7,476 nt of DNA from an uncultured Clostridium sp. (GCA_947174825.1 CAMWKN010000064.1:1-7476), one strand, 5' to 3'. Shown: positions 1 to 5,913, counted from the first letter of the stretch. Made by a program: numbers and translations. The notes: generated from the letters alone by a model not told the origin.

Positions 1-521
1 CCCGTATACTGCTCACTAATTAATTTCGCATCTACATGACAAAGATCCTGAAACACCTGAATAATTGTCCGCTCCAAAGCATCTTTCTCTTTTTCGTGTG
101 GTATGTCCCCCCATTTACTGATGGCCTTACCCGTTATAGCCTGATCCTCTGTCCGTGTATGCGCAACTACCCAACCAATACACACTCCCAGAAAATGACG
201 GATAGATTCTGTGGAATACTTTGTCTCTTCCATCTCTTTCTCCAATGCTGGCAGTGTCTTGTATCGAAAGCTGTCATGAAGACGTTTATGTATCTCATAT
301 TCCGGATATTCTACCGACTGCATATATTCTTCTTCATGCTCAAAATGCTCCACAGTATGGTTTTTCAGATATTTTATGCCTTCTCTGCATGCCCATTCAC
401 TTTTATCTTCATTTTCGCTAATATTAAGCAGCTTATCCATGGTGGAAAAAAGTAGCTTATGCTCTTTGTCAATAGAATCAACACCTATTTCATACTCGTC
501 GCTCCAAACAATACGCTCCAC
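1..521 (-). CDS. bacteriohemerythrin, 3' end outside window
   Basis: This gene codes for a non-heme di-iron, oxygen-binding hemerythrin. I translated it from a GTG start at 521; 173 codons are present and the frame is still open at the window edge. All seven iron ligands have the spacing known for bacteriohemerythrins: H21 (in IDKEHK), H59, E63, H78, H82, H121 and D126 (HTRTED). The N-terminal WSDEYEIGVDSID block is also typical. Single-domain members are about 135 aa, but here at least 47 residues follow D126, so the protein carries a C-terminal extension or second domain. The start is set by AAAGGAGG six bases upstream and no ATG alternative fits. Likely roles, from the family, are oxygen sensing or scavenging in the cytoplasm of an anaerobe. 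The gene has its own promoter and is probably a separate unit from the 2H gene upstream. Confidence 0.93.
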   Translation of the reverse strand, partial: MERIVWSDEYEIGVDSIDKEHKLLFSTMDKLLNISENEDKSEWACREGIKYLKNHTVEHFEHEEEYMQSVEYPEYEIHKRLHDSFRYKTLPALEKEMEETKYSTESIRHFLGVCIGWVVAHTRTEDQAITGKAISKWGDIPHEKEKDALERTIIQVFQDLCHVDAKLISEQYT

Positions 522-527
522 TGTATA

Positions 528-535
528 CCTCCTTT
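528..535 (-). promoter_or_regulatory. ribosome binding site that sets the GTG start of the hemerythrin gene
   Basis: On the minus strand the sequence reads AAAGGAGG, then six bases, then GTG. This near-perfect anti-16S match identifies the non-ATG start. Confidence 0.85.
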
Positions 536-592
536 ATATAAACTACATTCTTTCGTCAATATAGATATCTTTATATTTAACTTAACATTCCC

Positions 593-621
593 ATTATAAC
601 ACTTTTCCCATATTTTGACTA
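593..621 (-). promoter_or_regulatory. sigma-A-like promoter of the hemerythrin gene
   Basis: On the minus strand there is a perfect TATAAT -10 box (593-598) and a weak TAGTCA -35 box (616-621), separated by 17 bases. Transcription would start near 586 and leave a leader of about 65 nt. The -35 box is only a partial match to TTGACA. Confidence 0.6.
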
Positions 622-643
622 TCCTAATTTGTCATTATAATAT

Positions 644-1165
644 CTATAGTTTCCACATCATCAGATCCTCATGAGGATTGGTCTTTGCCAAACCTAATTT
701 AGTAATTCGCCCTTCTATCGGCGCAAATCCATTCTGCATTACCACAAATGCCTGCTGCATCTGCTCTTTTGTCAATGTTTTTCCCAATGTAATATGAGGC
801 AGCCAATGTAATGGCTGATAGAAACGACTGACATTAACTTCTGGAATGTCGTGAACCGCATCATAGATTTGCTGGGATAATTCCAATAAATATACATTCA
901 ATACCGGCGTCAGATACATAACATAGGGAAAAAACATCCCAACCGAAACAATTGGTACCGTTCCAGCAGTTAGTTGTCCCTGTAGTTGTTTCAGGCAGGG
1001 AAATAATATCTCTCCCTGCCTGGCTTCCATTGACGATATGGTCATATGCGGTGGTACCTGATTATCAATCATAAAGGTATTTCCCGTCTTTGCCGCAATT
1101 TGTCGAATATAACGGTTAATCGTTTGATTCGTCCGTTCATCAAAATATGCTGATATTAGATACAT
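644..1165 (-). CDS. 2H phosphoesterase superfamily protein (2'-5' RNA ligase / cyclic phosphodiesterase-like)
   Basis: The 173-aa product has the two HxT motifs that define the 2H phosphoesterase fold, H40-M-T42 and H124-I-T126, about 84 residues apart in two similar halves. The length matches stand-alone bacterial members (about 170-190 aa). The family cleaves or ligates 2',3'-cyclic phosphate or 2'-5' linkages in RNA and nucleotides; the actual substrate cannot be read from the sequence. No signal peptide or membrane segment is visible, so it should be cytoplasmic. The ATG is preceded by AGGAG seven bases upstream. It lies 82 nt downstream of the DUF6273 gene with no terminator between them, so read-through transcription is possible, although a weak promoter may also be present. 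Confidence 0.88.
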   Translation of the reverse strand: MYLISAYFDERTNQTINRYIRQIAAKTGNTFMIDNQVPPHMTISSMEARQGEILFPCLKQLQGQLTAGTVPIVSVGMFFPYVMYLTPVLNVYLLELSQQIYDAVHDIPEVNVSRFYQPLHWLPHITLGKTLTKEQMQQAFVVMQNGFAPIEGRITKLGLAKTNPHEDLMMWKL

Positions 1166-1219
1166 CTCTGGTCTCCTGAATCCTGCCAGCCTCTCTCGGT
1201 TTTTGCTAATACATCAAAT

Positions 1220-1247
1220 ACTGTACAATAATATATTACTGCATCAA
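1220..1247 (-). promoter_or_regulatory. weak candidate promoter for the 2H phosphoesterase gene
   Basis: On the minus strand TTGATG (1242-1247) and TACAGT (1220-1225) are separated by 16 bases, each matching consensus at four positions. It lies directly after the stop codon of the DUF6273 gene. In such AT-rich sequence this could be chance, and read-through from upstream is the alternative. Confidence 0.3.
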
Positions 1248-2534
1248 TTATTTTATCTTTACTTTTTTAACCTTGCTCCATTTACCATAATAAGTTTTAC
1301 CAGACACCTTCTTGTAAGCACGTACTCTGACATAATATGTCTTTTTACTTTTTAGACCGCTTACTTTTCTTTTTCGAATATAATTTTCTAAAATTTTTGT
1401 CTTTTTCTTTTTGGTAAATTTTTTATTTTGAGCAAATTGAAACTGATATCCTGAAATATTGGACATTTTCTTCCAGGAAACCGTCATCTTTTTCTTTTTT
1501 ACAGATACCGAAACTCCAGTTACTCTCCCCGGTTTTTTAACCTTTTGATTGATACCAGTTGTTGAATTAGAATTCGTCGTTTTGGAAGTATTTCTAAGTG
1601 CATTTTCACTGGATACAACAGAAGTAATCGCTCCTGCATCTTTCCACAACGAAGAAGTCAGATCCAAATGTAAAACCGGACGAACCGCACAGAAGCGGTA
1701 ATCAACAACATATCCATTTTCATAACCATAACCACCTAATCCTACGTACGCCGCCTGATCTAAACTAATGCCCGGTGACCGTAACCACCATGAGTCTGCC
1801 AAACCAGCGGTGTACATGGATGTATTTTTGGTTGCTACATGCGTTGTATTAGTAGAAATTCTGGCGTCATTCCCTCCCTTAAAATCCATTGAGAATCCAT
1901 AACGATATGTTGATACCTCCTTAATGGATAACAGATAAATCTGATCCGTGGTATTATTACTCTTCAGACCAGCAAAATAAGGATTTCCCTCATTGGTCAC
2001 AACGGTCTGGCGAATGGCTTTCTGCTCTGCTGGGCTAAAAGCAGCATCCAAAAAATTATCACTGCTATAATCCTTCTCATTCAAATTGCTGTCACTTCCA
2101 TAACCATTAAGCCAACTACGCAGTGTACAGTTTTCCCAAGTAATTTTAGGGGCCTCTGTTGGCTCTGCTACTGGTTCCGATGTTGAGGTTGCTTCTGGAT
2201 TCACTGTCGGCTCCGGTGCTGGTGTAAAAGCATTCTTCGAATCTGTAATATTATACTGCTGGCAATCTAAATTCTGATCTGCTAATAAAAAGGCATCATC
2301 TCCGTCAACAGACAATACTCTCCACTTAATCGGCTCCTTGGTTTTCTCATTGTTCTGGTAATAATTGCCAAAATAGACACAACTCCAAGTTGCTACTCCA
2401 TTATTGATAACCGGGTTACTAATACTATATCCTGCTGCCTTTGATACCGCTGGAAAACTAATGAATTCTCCTACCATAGCAAAAGCCAATGTCAGACTAA
2501 GTATCACAGCAATCTTTTGTTTCATCTGCTTCAT
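1248..2534 (-). CDS. secreted DUF6273 protein with C-terminal fibronectin type III-like domain
   Basis: The product is 428 aa. Residues 1-34 form a Sec signal peptide (basic start, hydrophobic core, likely cleavage near VSKAA). Residues about 50-292 match the DUF6273 pattern as I know it: IKWRVLSVDGDDAFLLAD, TWENCTLRSWLNG, FSPAEQKAI, a WWLRSP core and a closing AVRPVLHLDL. Residues about 103-130 form a Pro/Thr/Glu-rich stretch set inside this domain. Residues about 293-333 are a Ser/Thr/Asn linker. Residues about 334-428 are a very lysine-rich Fn3-like module (VSWKK, YYVRVRAYK). The protein is probably exported and may be held at the wall through its basic tail; no LPXTG motif is present. DUF6273 has no established activity. 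GAGGAG lies eight bases before the chosen ATG; Met4 is a poorer alternative. A strong promoter lies upstream. Confidence 0.88.
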   Translation of the reverse strand: MKQMKQKIAVILSLTLAFAMVGEFISFPAVSKAAGYSISNPVINNGVATWSCVYFGNYYQNNEKTKEPIKWRVLSVDGDDAFLLADQNLDCQQYNITDSKNAFTPAPEPTVNPEATSTSEPVAEPTEAPKITWENCTLRSWLNGYGSDSNLNEKDYSSDNFLDAAFSPAEQKAIRQTVVTNEGNPYFAGLKSNNTTDQIYLLSIKEVSTYRYGFSMDFKGGNDARISTNTTHVATKNTSMYTAGLADSWWLRSPGISLDQAAYVGLGGYGYENGYVVDYRFCAVRPVLHLDLTSSLWKDAGAITSVVSSENALRNTSKTTNSNSTTGINQKVKKPGRVTGVSVSVKKKKMTVSWKKMSNISGYQFQFAQNKKFTKKKKTKILENYIRKRKVSGLKSKKTYYVRVRAYKKVSGKTYYGKWSKVKKVKIK

Positions 2535-2586
2535 CCTATATTCTCCTCTCTGTAATGTCGTACCACTATGTAATCAAGTAAGAATA

Positions 2587-2615
2587 ATTATAATATATAT
2601 AATCTATTTTGACAA
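2587..2615 (-). promoter_or_regulatory. strong sigma-A-like promoter of the DUF6273 gene
   Basis: On the minus strand TTGTCA (2610-2615), a 17-base spacer and a perfect TATAAT (2587-2592) are present. Transcription would start near 2580, giving a leader of about 45 nt. This is the best housekeeping promoter in the window. Confidence 0.8.
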
Positions 2616-2753
2616 TCCGATTGCTATTTCTTTTCCTGTTCTAACACAGATAGCTGAAATGGCAGTACCGGATTTTACATTTGAACGCGGAGAGAAGGCA
2701 ACTTCTTCTATAAAATATAGAAATGCAGAAAAAACTGCCACTTGAACCTCCAT
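2604..2753 (-). other. unexplained 49-codon frame and foldable segment between terminator and promoter
   Basis: This stretch carries an open frame from an ATG in the loop of the upstream terminator hairpin to a TAG inside the promoter spacer of the DUF6273 gene. No ribosome binding site precedes the ATG, so translation is doubtful. The minus-strand RNA could form several helices: a 7-bp hairpin with a 3-base loop (TTCTATA/TATAGAA), a 5-bp hairpin AGAAG/CTTCT, and nested pairings UCCG/CGGA enclosing GCUAU/AUAGC enclosing CUGU/ACAG. It could be a decayed gene end, a small RNA or simple spacer. I recognise no known RNA family. Confidence 0.25.
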
Positions 2754-2769
2754 CAAGTGACAGCTTTTT
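2729..2769 (-). terminator. Rho-independent terminator after the small membrane protein pair
   Basis: An 11-bp stem (2735-2745 with 2753-2763) and a 7-base loop are followed on the minus strand by six T residues. One position is a C-A mismatch in the plus transcript but a G-U wobble in the minus transcript, so the hairpin is fully paired only in the minus direction. An A-run on the other side could also allow weak bidirectional use. Confidence 0.85.
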
Positions 2770-2817
2770 ACATTATAAATTATTAAACCCTATTATATGA
2801 TTATTTATTGAATACCA

Positions 2818-2961
2818 TTAATCATACAAGGAAATATGATACTTACAAGCCCGGTAGATTTTATAAATAATTACTCCAATGATACCTACTATCATTCCAC
2901 CTACCAGTCCAACCCCAAAAATTCCACCTAAAATCATTAATATCCACATTCCAATATTCAT
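2818..2961 (-). CDS. 47-aa glycine-rich single-span membrane protein
   Basis: The start is ATG at 2961 and the stop TAA at 2818-2820. AGAGGA precedes the start at close spacing. Residues about 6-33 form one long hydrophobic helix with glycines at 12, 13, 16, 18, 21, 22, 26 and 29, giving overlapping GxxxG spacings (12-16, 18-22, 22-26) that favour helix packing. The tail YKIYRACKYH is basic, which suggests a cytoplasmic C-terminus. It is the second gene of a two-gene unit, 56 nt after the 42-aa frame, and a terminator follows 49 nt after its stop. I do not recognise a family. Candidates are a small regulatory membrane peptide, a holin-like or toxin-like peptide, or a subunit of an unseen complex. 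Confidence 0.7.
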   Translation of the reverse strand: MNIGMWILMILGGIFGVGLVGGMIVGIIGVIIYKIYRACKYHISLYD

Positions 2962-3017
2962 ATTTGTTCCTCTCTTTCGTATATGTTGGTTATCTCTCCT
3001 TATATCTGGAATTTCAT

Positions 3018-3146
3018 CTATTTCTGTTCCTCATCCCGACTCTCCTCTGTCTGATTGTCTCCTGTATTCTCAAACCACCAGCTAAATGCAGCAACTCCAA
3101 TAATCACTACGCCTACACCAATTAATAAAATAGTTGTTGTTGTCAT
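3018..3146 (-). CDS. 42-aa single-span membrane protein with acidic tail
   Basis: The start is ATG at 3146 and the stop TAG at 3018-3020. A strong AAAGGAGAG lies seven bases upstream. Residues about 5-24 are hydrophobic and followed by aromatic residues (FSWWF) at the membrane edge; residues 26-42 form a hydrophilic tail with seven acidic and two basic residues. Unlike its partner, whose tail is basic, the acidic tail is more likely outside the cell. No cleavage site, lipobox or cysteine is present. It is the first gene of a short unit with the 47-aa glycine-rich protein. The function is unknown; the strong ribosome binding site and membrane pattern argue that it is real. Confidence 0.7.
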   Translation of the reverse strand: MTTTTILLIGVGVVIIGVAAFSWWFENTGDNQTEESRDEEQK

Positions 3147-3171
3147 ATTTTTTCTCTCCTTTATGAACAAT

Positions 3172-3215
3172 ATTATATTCTATATACTCATTTTGCCTAA
3201 ATAATTCATTATTTA
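3172..3215 (-). promoter_or_regulatory. candidate promoter with palindromic operator for the small membrane protein pair
   Basis: A perfect TATAAT occurs on the minus strand at 3172-3177, but the matching -35 region is poor. Just upstream is a perfect 8+2+8 dyad (3198-3215, TAAATAAT-N2-ATTATTTA) that would cover or abut the -35 zone, as an operator or activator site might. A weaker second option is TTGTTT (3233-3238) with TAAATA (3210-3215) at 17 bases. Confidence 0.4.
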
Positions 3216-3219
3216 ATCG

Positions 3220-3262
3220 CTGAAATATGGACAAACAAAAGAAAGACCTGTCCATATTCCAG
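3220..3262 (-). other. 14-bp inverted repeat upstream of the small membrane protein pair
   Basis: The arms 3220-3233 and 3249-3262 pair over 14 positions with a 15-base loop; 13 are Watson-Crick and one is G-U in the minus transcript (A-C in the plus). No T-run follows, so this is not a standard terminator. It may be a protein-binding dyad or a folded leader or trailer. Confidence 0.5.
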
Positions 3263-3270
3263 ATCACACG

Positions 3271-3325
3271 AAAAAAAGGTAACTTAAGAAAGGGCTTCTG
3301 AATTAAGACCTTTTCTTAAGAAACC
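3271..3325 (-). terminator. Rho-independent terminator of the secreted-protein gene
   Basis: The arms GGT...ACC and a 9-bp core CTTAAGAAA/TTTCTTAAG (3312-3320 with 3283-3291) flank a loop of about 15 bases, with a small internal loop and a one-base bulge. Seven T residues follow on the minus strand. It begins about 19 nt after the stop codon at 3345. Confidence 0.88.
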
Positions 3326-3344
3326 ATATCAAATATACTATTAT

Positions 3345-3776
3345 TTAATCTTTGGAACCGTCCTGATGATGGATATACTCGATGATCAACTGGGTGCTAC
3401 GCACAAAATCACCGCACTCGTACATCCAGGTATTTAGAAATTGACAGTGAGAATAACCGGAGCTAATCCATCCGGTTAATGCAGAAAAAGCGCATTTAGA
3501 ACTGCTGCGCTGTCGTATTGACCTGGTACCTAATTTGCTTTTTTGCGCAATCTGCCGTAGCATACCGCGCATATTCAAAGTATCTAACTGCTCTGAAGCA
3601 CAGACATCCGGCTGCAGCTGTGTGCCTTCCAAAGATGGAGCAATCGTATGCTGTTCAGAATTATTGGTACGACAAAACAGGGAGTATGTATCTGTAGAAT
3701 AGGTACATATTCCCGAAAATGCAATCACAATTGCCAATAATAATTGGAGGTAATTCCATTTTCTTGCCGATTTCAT
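3345..3776 (-). CDS. small exported or membrane-anchored cysteine-containing protein, unknown function
   Basis: The product is 143 aa. Residues 1-6 are basic and 7-24 hydrophobic, giving a signal peptide or N-terminal anchor; the residues before C24 (SGI) do not make a proper lipobox. The rest is soluble with cysteines at 35, 59, 95, 111 and 121. The C-terminal half (about 70-140) looks compact and ends in TQLIIEYIHHQDG, a tail that resembles hypothetical proteins I have seen in gut Clostridia; that is a memory-based impression. The basic stretch 78-94 (KSKLGTRSIRQRSSSK) is unusual for an exported protein. GGAG lies eight bases before the ATG. A terminator follows, so it is probably transcribed alone. 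Confidence 0.72.
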   Translation of the reverse strand: MKSARKWNYLQLLLAIVIAFSGICTYSTDTYSLFCRTNNSEQHTIAPSLEGTQLQPDVCASEQLDTLNMRGMLRQIAQKSKLGTRSIRQRSSSKCAFSALTGWISSGYSHCQFLNTWMYECGDFVRSTQLIIEYIHHQDGSKD

Positions 3777-3833
3777 ACTTTTTACTCCGTTTCGGTCTGC
3801 ACAAAACAGACGTCTTTGTATATTTCTTATCCT

Positions 3834-3862
3834 ACAATAGCCTTCCTATCTGAATAATACAA
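3834..3862 (-). promoter_or_regulatory. weak candidate promoter for the secreted cysteine-containing protein
   Basis: On the minus strand TTGTAT (3857-3862) and TATTGT (3834-3839) are separated by 17 bases. Both boxes are partial matches. The transcript leader of about 50 nt would contain the perfect palindrome AGACGTCT (3808-3815). Confidence 0.35.
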
Positions 3863-3880
3863 AATACAGTTTGTGTTCTG

Positions 3881-4526
3881 TTACTGTTGACGAATCCTGG
3901 CAGCATACATAGGCTGTTCTTCCGCAGGAATTTTCAGGGCATCCATCGCTTGATTAAGACTGAGTTTCATAGTGTCCATGATGTTACGGATTCCATTTTC
4001 TATTCCTTTTTCCCATCCCTCTTCCATTGCTTCTTCTTTCCAGACTTCTTTTGCCTCATCCAAATCAAATTCATAATTCGTCATTTTCATTACCTCCTCT
4101 GCACTCAGTTTCTCTAAGAATGCTTTGAACAGTTCTGATCCTACAAAATGCTGAACATAATCTTCCACTACACCAATGTGAATTTTACCATCCATGATAT
4201 TATTCTTTACGAAACGGCATATTTTCATTAATGGTAGATTGATGTTCCACCAACACAATCAGTCTGTTTCCTACTCGAAAAGCAATATCGTTATGTCTCT
4301 GTACAAGAAAAATATTGTTCAATGTAATTAGTTCAACCTGATCCATTGTAATGCCATGGTTCCTATCTTCCGGATGTAGCGTAAAGTATAAATCCAATAC
4401 ACATTCTGGAGCTGAATACAGGCTGCTAAAAATAGTATCCTGATGGTTCCGCAGTGTCTGTTTTTCTAATTTTGCTACCTGTTTATGTTGACACTTTTCC
4501 TGTGCCAGCATGTTTTCTTCTCCCAT
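3881..4526 (-). pseudogene. broken Rpn-like PD-(D/E)XK nuclease / putative transposase
   Basis: Two overlapping frames carry the two ends of one protein. The upstream frame (4200-4526) has DTIFSSLYS, then ND80 and E94-H-Q96 in a LIVLVEHQST strand, the D...ExQ nuclease core of Rpn/PDDEXK transposase-like proteins, and stops just after NENMPFR. The downstream frame (3881-4258) only makes sense from about VKNNIMDGK onward; it has the glutamate-rich KEEAMEEGWEKGIENGIRN stretch and the MDALKIPAEEQ tail typical of these proteins. The remains total about 210 residues against roughly 300 for intact members, so about 90 residues of the middle are missing and the frame is shifted at about 4195-4210. 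The likelier original start is the ATG at 4511, with GGGAG eight bases upstream. I infer an inactive remnant. Confidence 0.75.
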
Positions 4527-4537
4527 ATCTTACCCCC

Positions 4538-4566
4538 ATTATATGAAAATGATTTCTAAAATGCAA
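4538..4566 (-). promoter_or_regulatory. promoter of the broken Rpn-like gene
   Basis: On the minus strand TTGCAT (4561-4566), 17 bases and a perfect TATAAT (4538-4543) are present. The start of transcription would fall near 4531, which fits translation from the ATG at 4511 better than from 4526. Confidence 0.55.
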
Positions 4567-4629
4567 TGATAAATTTTAGCTTTCCATTACTATACTGTGC
4601 GATGGGTAAGAATACAATAGAGTTTCATA

Positions 4630-4686
4630 AAATGCCATGTTCATTCATGCTGATTTTCACAAATGTCATGCTGAAAAGTGGCATTT
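4630..4686. repeat. 8-bp inverted repeat enclosing a 21-nt-period direct repeat
   Basis: AAATGCCA (4630-4637) and TGGCATTT (4679-4686) form a perfect inverted pair. Between them TCATGCTGA occurs twice, at 4645-4653 and 4666-4674, exactly 21 bases apart. The spacing of two helical turns suits a protein-binding site. It lies in the spacer between the NrtR-like gene and the broken nuclease gene and might alternatively act as a weak terminator. Nothing else was recognised in this spacer. Confidence 0.4.
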
Positions 4687-4767
4687 AAAAATAACAAGTG
4701 TAAATGTATCTGGAATTCAAAAAAATTATGATATTAGTTTCAAAAAGGACAATATTCTTCATCTCCT

Positions 4768-5811
4768 CTAACGATAAAACATCTCCACATTCCTCCGAAA
4801 CAGTTTTGCTGGACGGTGCCCCGCTCCTTCCAAAATCTGATCCGTCTCCACAACATACGGCATCATTTTTCTTCGAAAATTGGCAACCAGCAATTTCCGA
4901 TCCAAAATAATTTCAAATGCTTTTTGCAATTCCGTAAAGGTAAATAATTCCGGCATTAAATCAAAAACAATTTTTCCATCTGCTTCTGCCTGCTGCCGCA
5001 AAGACAAAATAGCACAAGTAATAATTTTGGCATGATCAAATGCAAAACCGTCATTTTTTATAATCTCATAAGAAACAGTTTCGTGATAATTCTTAAATTC
5101 CTTTGTCTCACGGACAACAGCAGATAAAGATATTTCCTGATTTCCCTTGACGCCCCCAACTGCCGAAACAGACGAACCAGTTTTTCCTTTCTTAGGATTT
5201 TCTGCTGCCATTCTGGCAGACGAAACATCTCCTAGATTTGTGGCAGCAATATCTGTACTTCTTAACGTTAAATAATATTCATTTTCAAGCAAAGCGGTCG
5301 ATTCCTGAATAAGTTTTTTCTTTTGTTTTACCTCAAAATCCACATCAAACCATCTGGCTTCCCAGGCATCAGTATCTGCTTTCAGATCAGACTTCTCCCC
5401 ATCCATTAACGCCAAAAAGGTATGGGAAATAATCCATCCTCTGGGATCTCGATTGGCATCTCCGTAGATACCACACAAACTTAAATATACATTCTTCACA
5501 TGGGTTTCTTCGTATAATTCTCGCCTTGCTGTCTCATACACATCTTCCCCACTCTGACAAAATCCTCCCGGCAACGCCCAACAGTCTCGATAGGGATAGG
5601 CGGCTCTTTTTATCAACAATATTTTAAATTTTTTCTCTGGTGATTTTCGGTAATTTTCTACATCCTGTACCATTTCCTTATCTGTCTGATTTCTTTTTCC
5701 CATAATAGAAAACACCGCAATATCTGTAGCAATAGACGGTCTGTCAAACTGTGTGATATCGTACTGACTTAAATATTCCTTTTCTTCCTGACTCATATGG
5801 TACTCTGCCAT
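4768..5811 (-). CDS. NrtR-like Nudix protein with C-terminal winged-helix domain
   Basis: Numbering here is from the upstream ATG at 5856. Residues about 42-200 are a Nudix domain: CWALPGG, then the box G98-x5-E104-x7-R112-E113-L-x-E116-E117, complete except that the usual late glycine is H119. Residues about 260-358 match the DNA-binding winged helix of NrtR regulators: DHAKII, FTFTELQKAFEIILD, NFRRK and GHRPAKLFR. NrtR proteins bind ADP-ribose through the Nudix domain and control NAD genes; with an intact box this one may also hydrolyse its ligand. A low-complexity stretch of about 50 residues (205-255) lengthens the inter-domain linker. I prefer the ATG at 5811 because AGGAG precedes it by four bases, whereas 5856 has no ribosome binding site. 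Downstream of the NAD-kinase-like gene, probably in one operon. Confidence 0.85.
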   Translation of the reverse strand: MAEYHMSQEEKEYLSQYDITQFDRPSIATDIAVFSIMGKRNQTDKEMVQDVENYRKSPEKKFKILLIKRAAYPYRDCWALPGGFCQSGEDVYETARRELYEETHVKNVYLSLCGIYGDANRDPRGWIISHTFLALMDGEKSDLKADTDAWEARWFDVDFEVKQKKKLIQESTALLENEYYLTLRSTDIAATNLGDVSSARMAAENPKKGKTGSSVSAVGGVKGNQEISLSAVVRETKEFKNYHETVSYEIIKNDGFAFDHAKIITCAILSLRQQAEADGKIVFDLMPELFTFTELQKAFEIILDRKLLVANFRRKMMPYVVETDQILEGAGHRPAKLFRRNVEMFYR

Positions 5812-5872
5812 AGTTCTCCTCATTTCTGTCCATCCACTTGTAACAAACTTCTCCATAATTTCTGTTTCTGAT

Positions 5873-5913
5873 CCTATTCCACCTTACCCTGCCCCCGCAA
5901 TACCAGCCTGCCC
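5873..5913 (-). other. G-rich tract in the spacer before the NrtR-like gene
   Basis: The minus strand shows eight runs of two to five G within about 41 bases, including GGGGG and two GGG, in an otherwise AT-rich region. AAGGGCAGG and GGCAGGGTAAGG form an imperfect repeat. It could fold into a two-tier G-quadruplex in the transcript or serve as a binding site. No convincing promoter was found in this spacer. Confidence 0.45.

Noticed and set aside
36..455. Plus-strand frame of 139 codons
   Set aside because: It is the antisense of the bacteriohemerythrin gene, whose minus-strand frame has all iron ligands and a strong ribosome binding site.
2616..2728. Riboswitch upstream of the DUF6273 gene
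   Set aside because: The foldable segment lies upstream of the predicted transcription start, and no motif of a known riboswitch class was recognised.
2962..3017. Orphan AAGGAGAG and a five-codon frame (MKFQI) between the two small membrane genes
   Set aside because: No usable start codon follows the AAGGAGAG at proper spacing, and the five-codon frame is too short to support; it may simply be spacer.
2879..3085. Plus-strand frame of 68 codons rich in Pro and Ile
   Set aside because: It is the complement of the two small membrane protein genes and has no supporting ribosome binding site.
3082..3267. Minus-strand frame of 61 codons
   Set aside because: It overlaps the 42-aa membrane protein in another frame, has no ribosome binding site, and its sequence comes from the hairpin and AT-rich leader.
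4704..4767. Possible terminator after the NrtR-like gene
   Set aside because: There is a T-run on the minus strand, but the only preceding complementarity is a 5-bp A/T stem, too weak to call.
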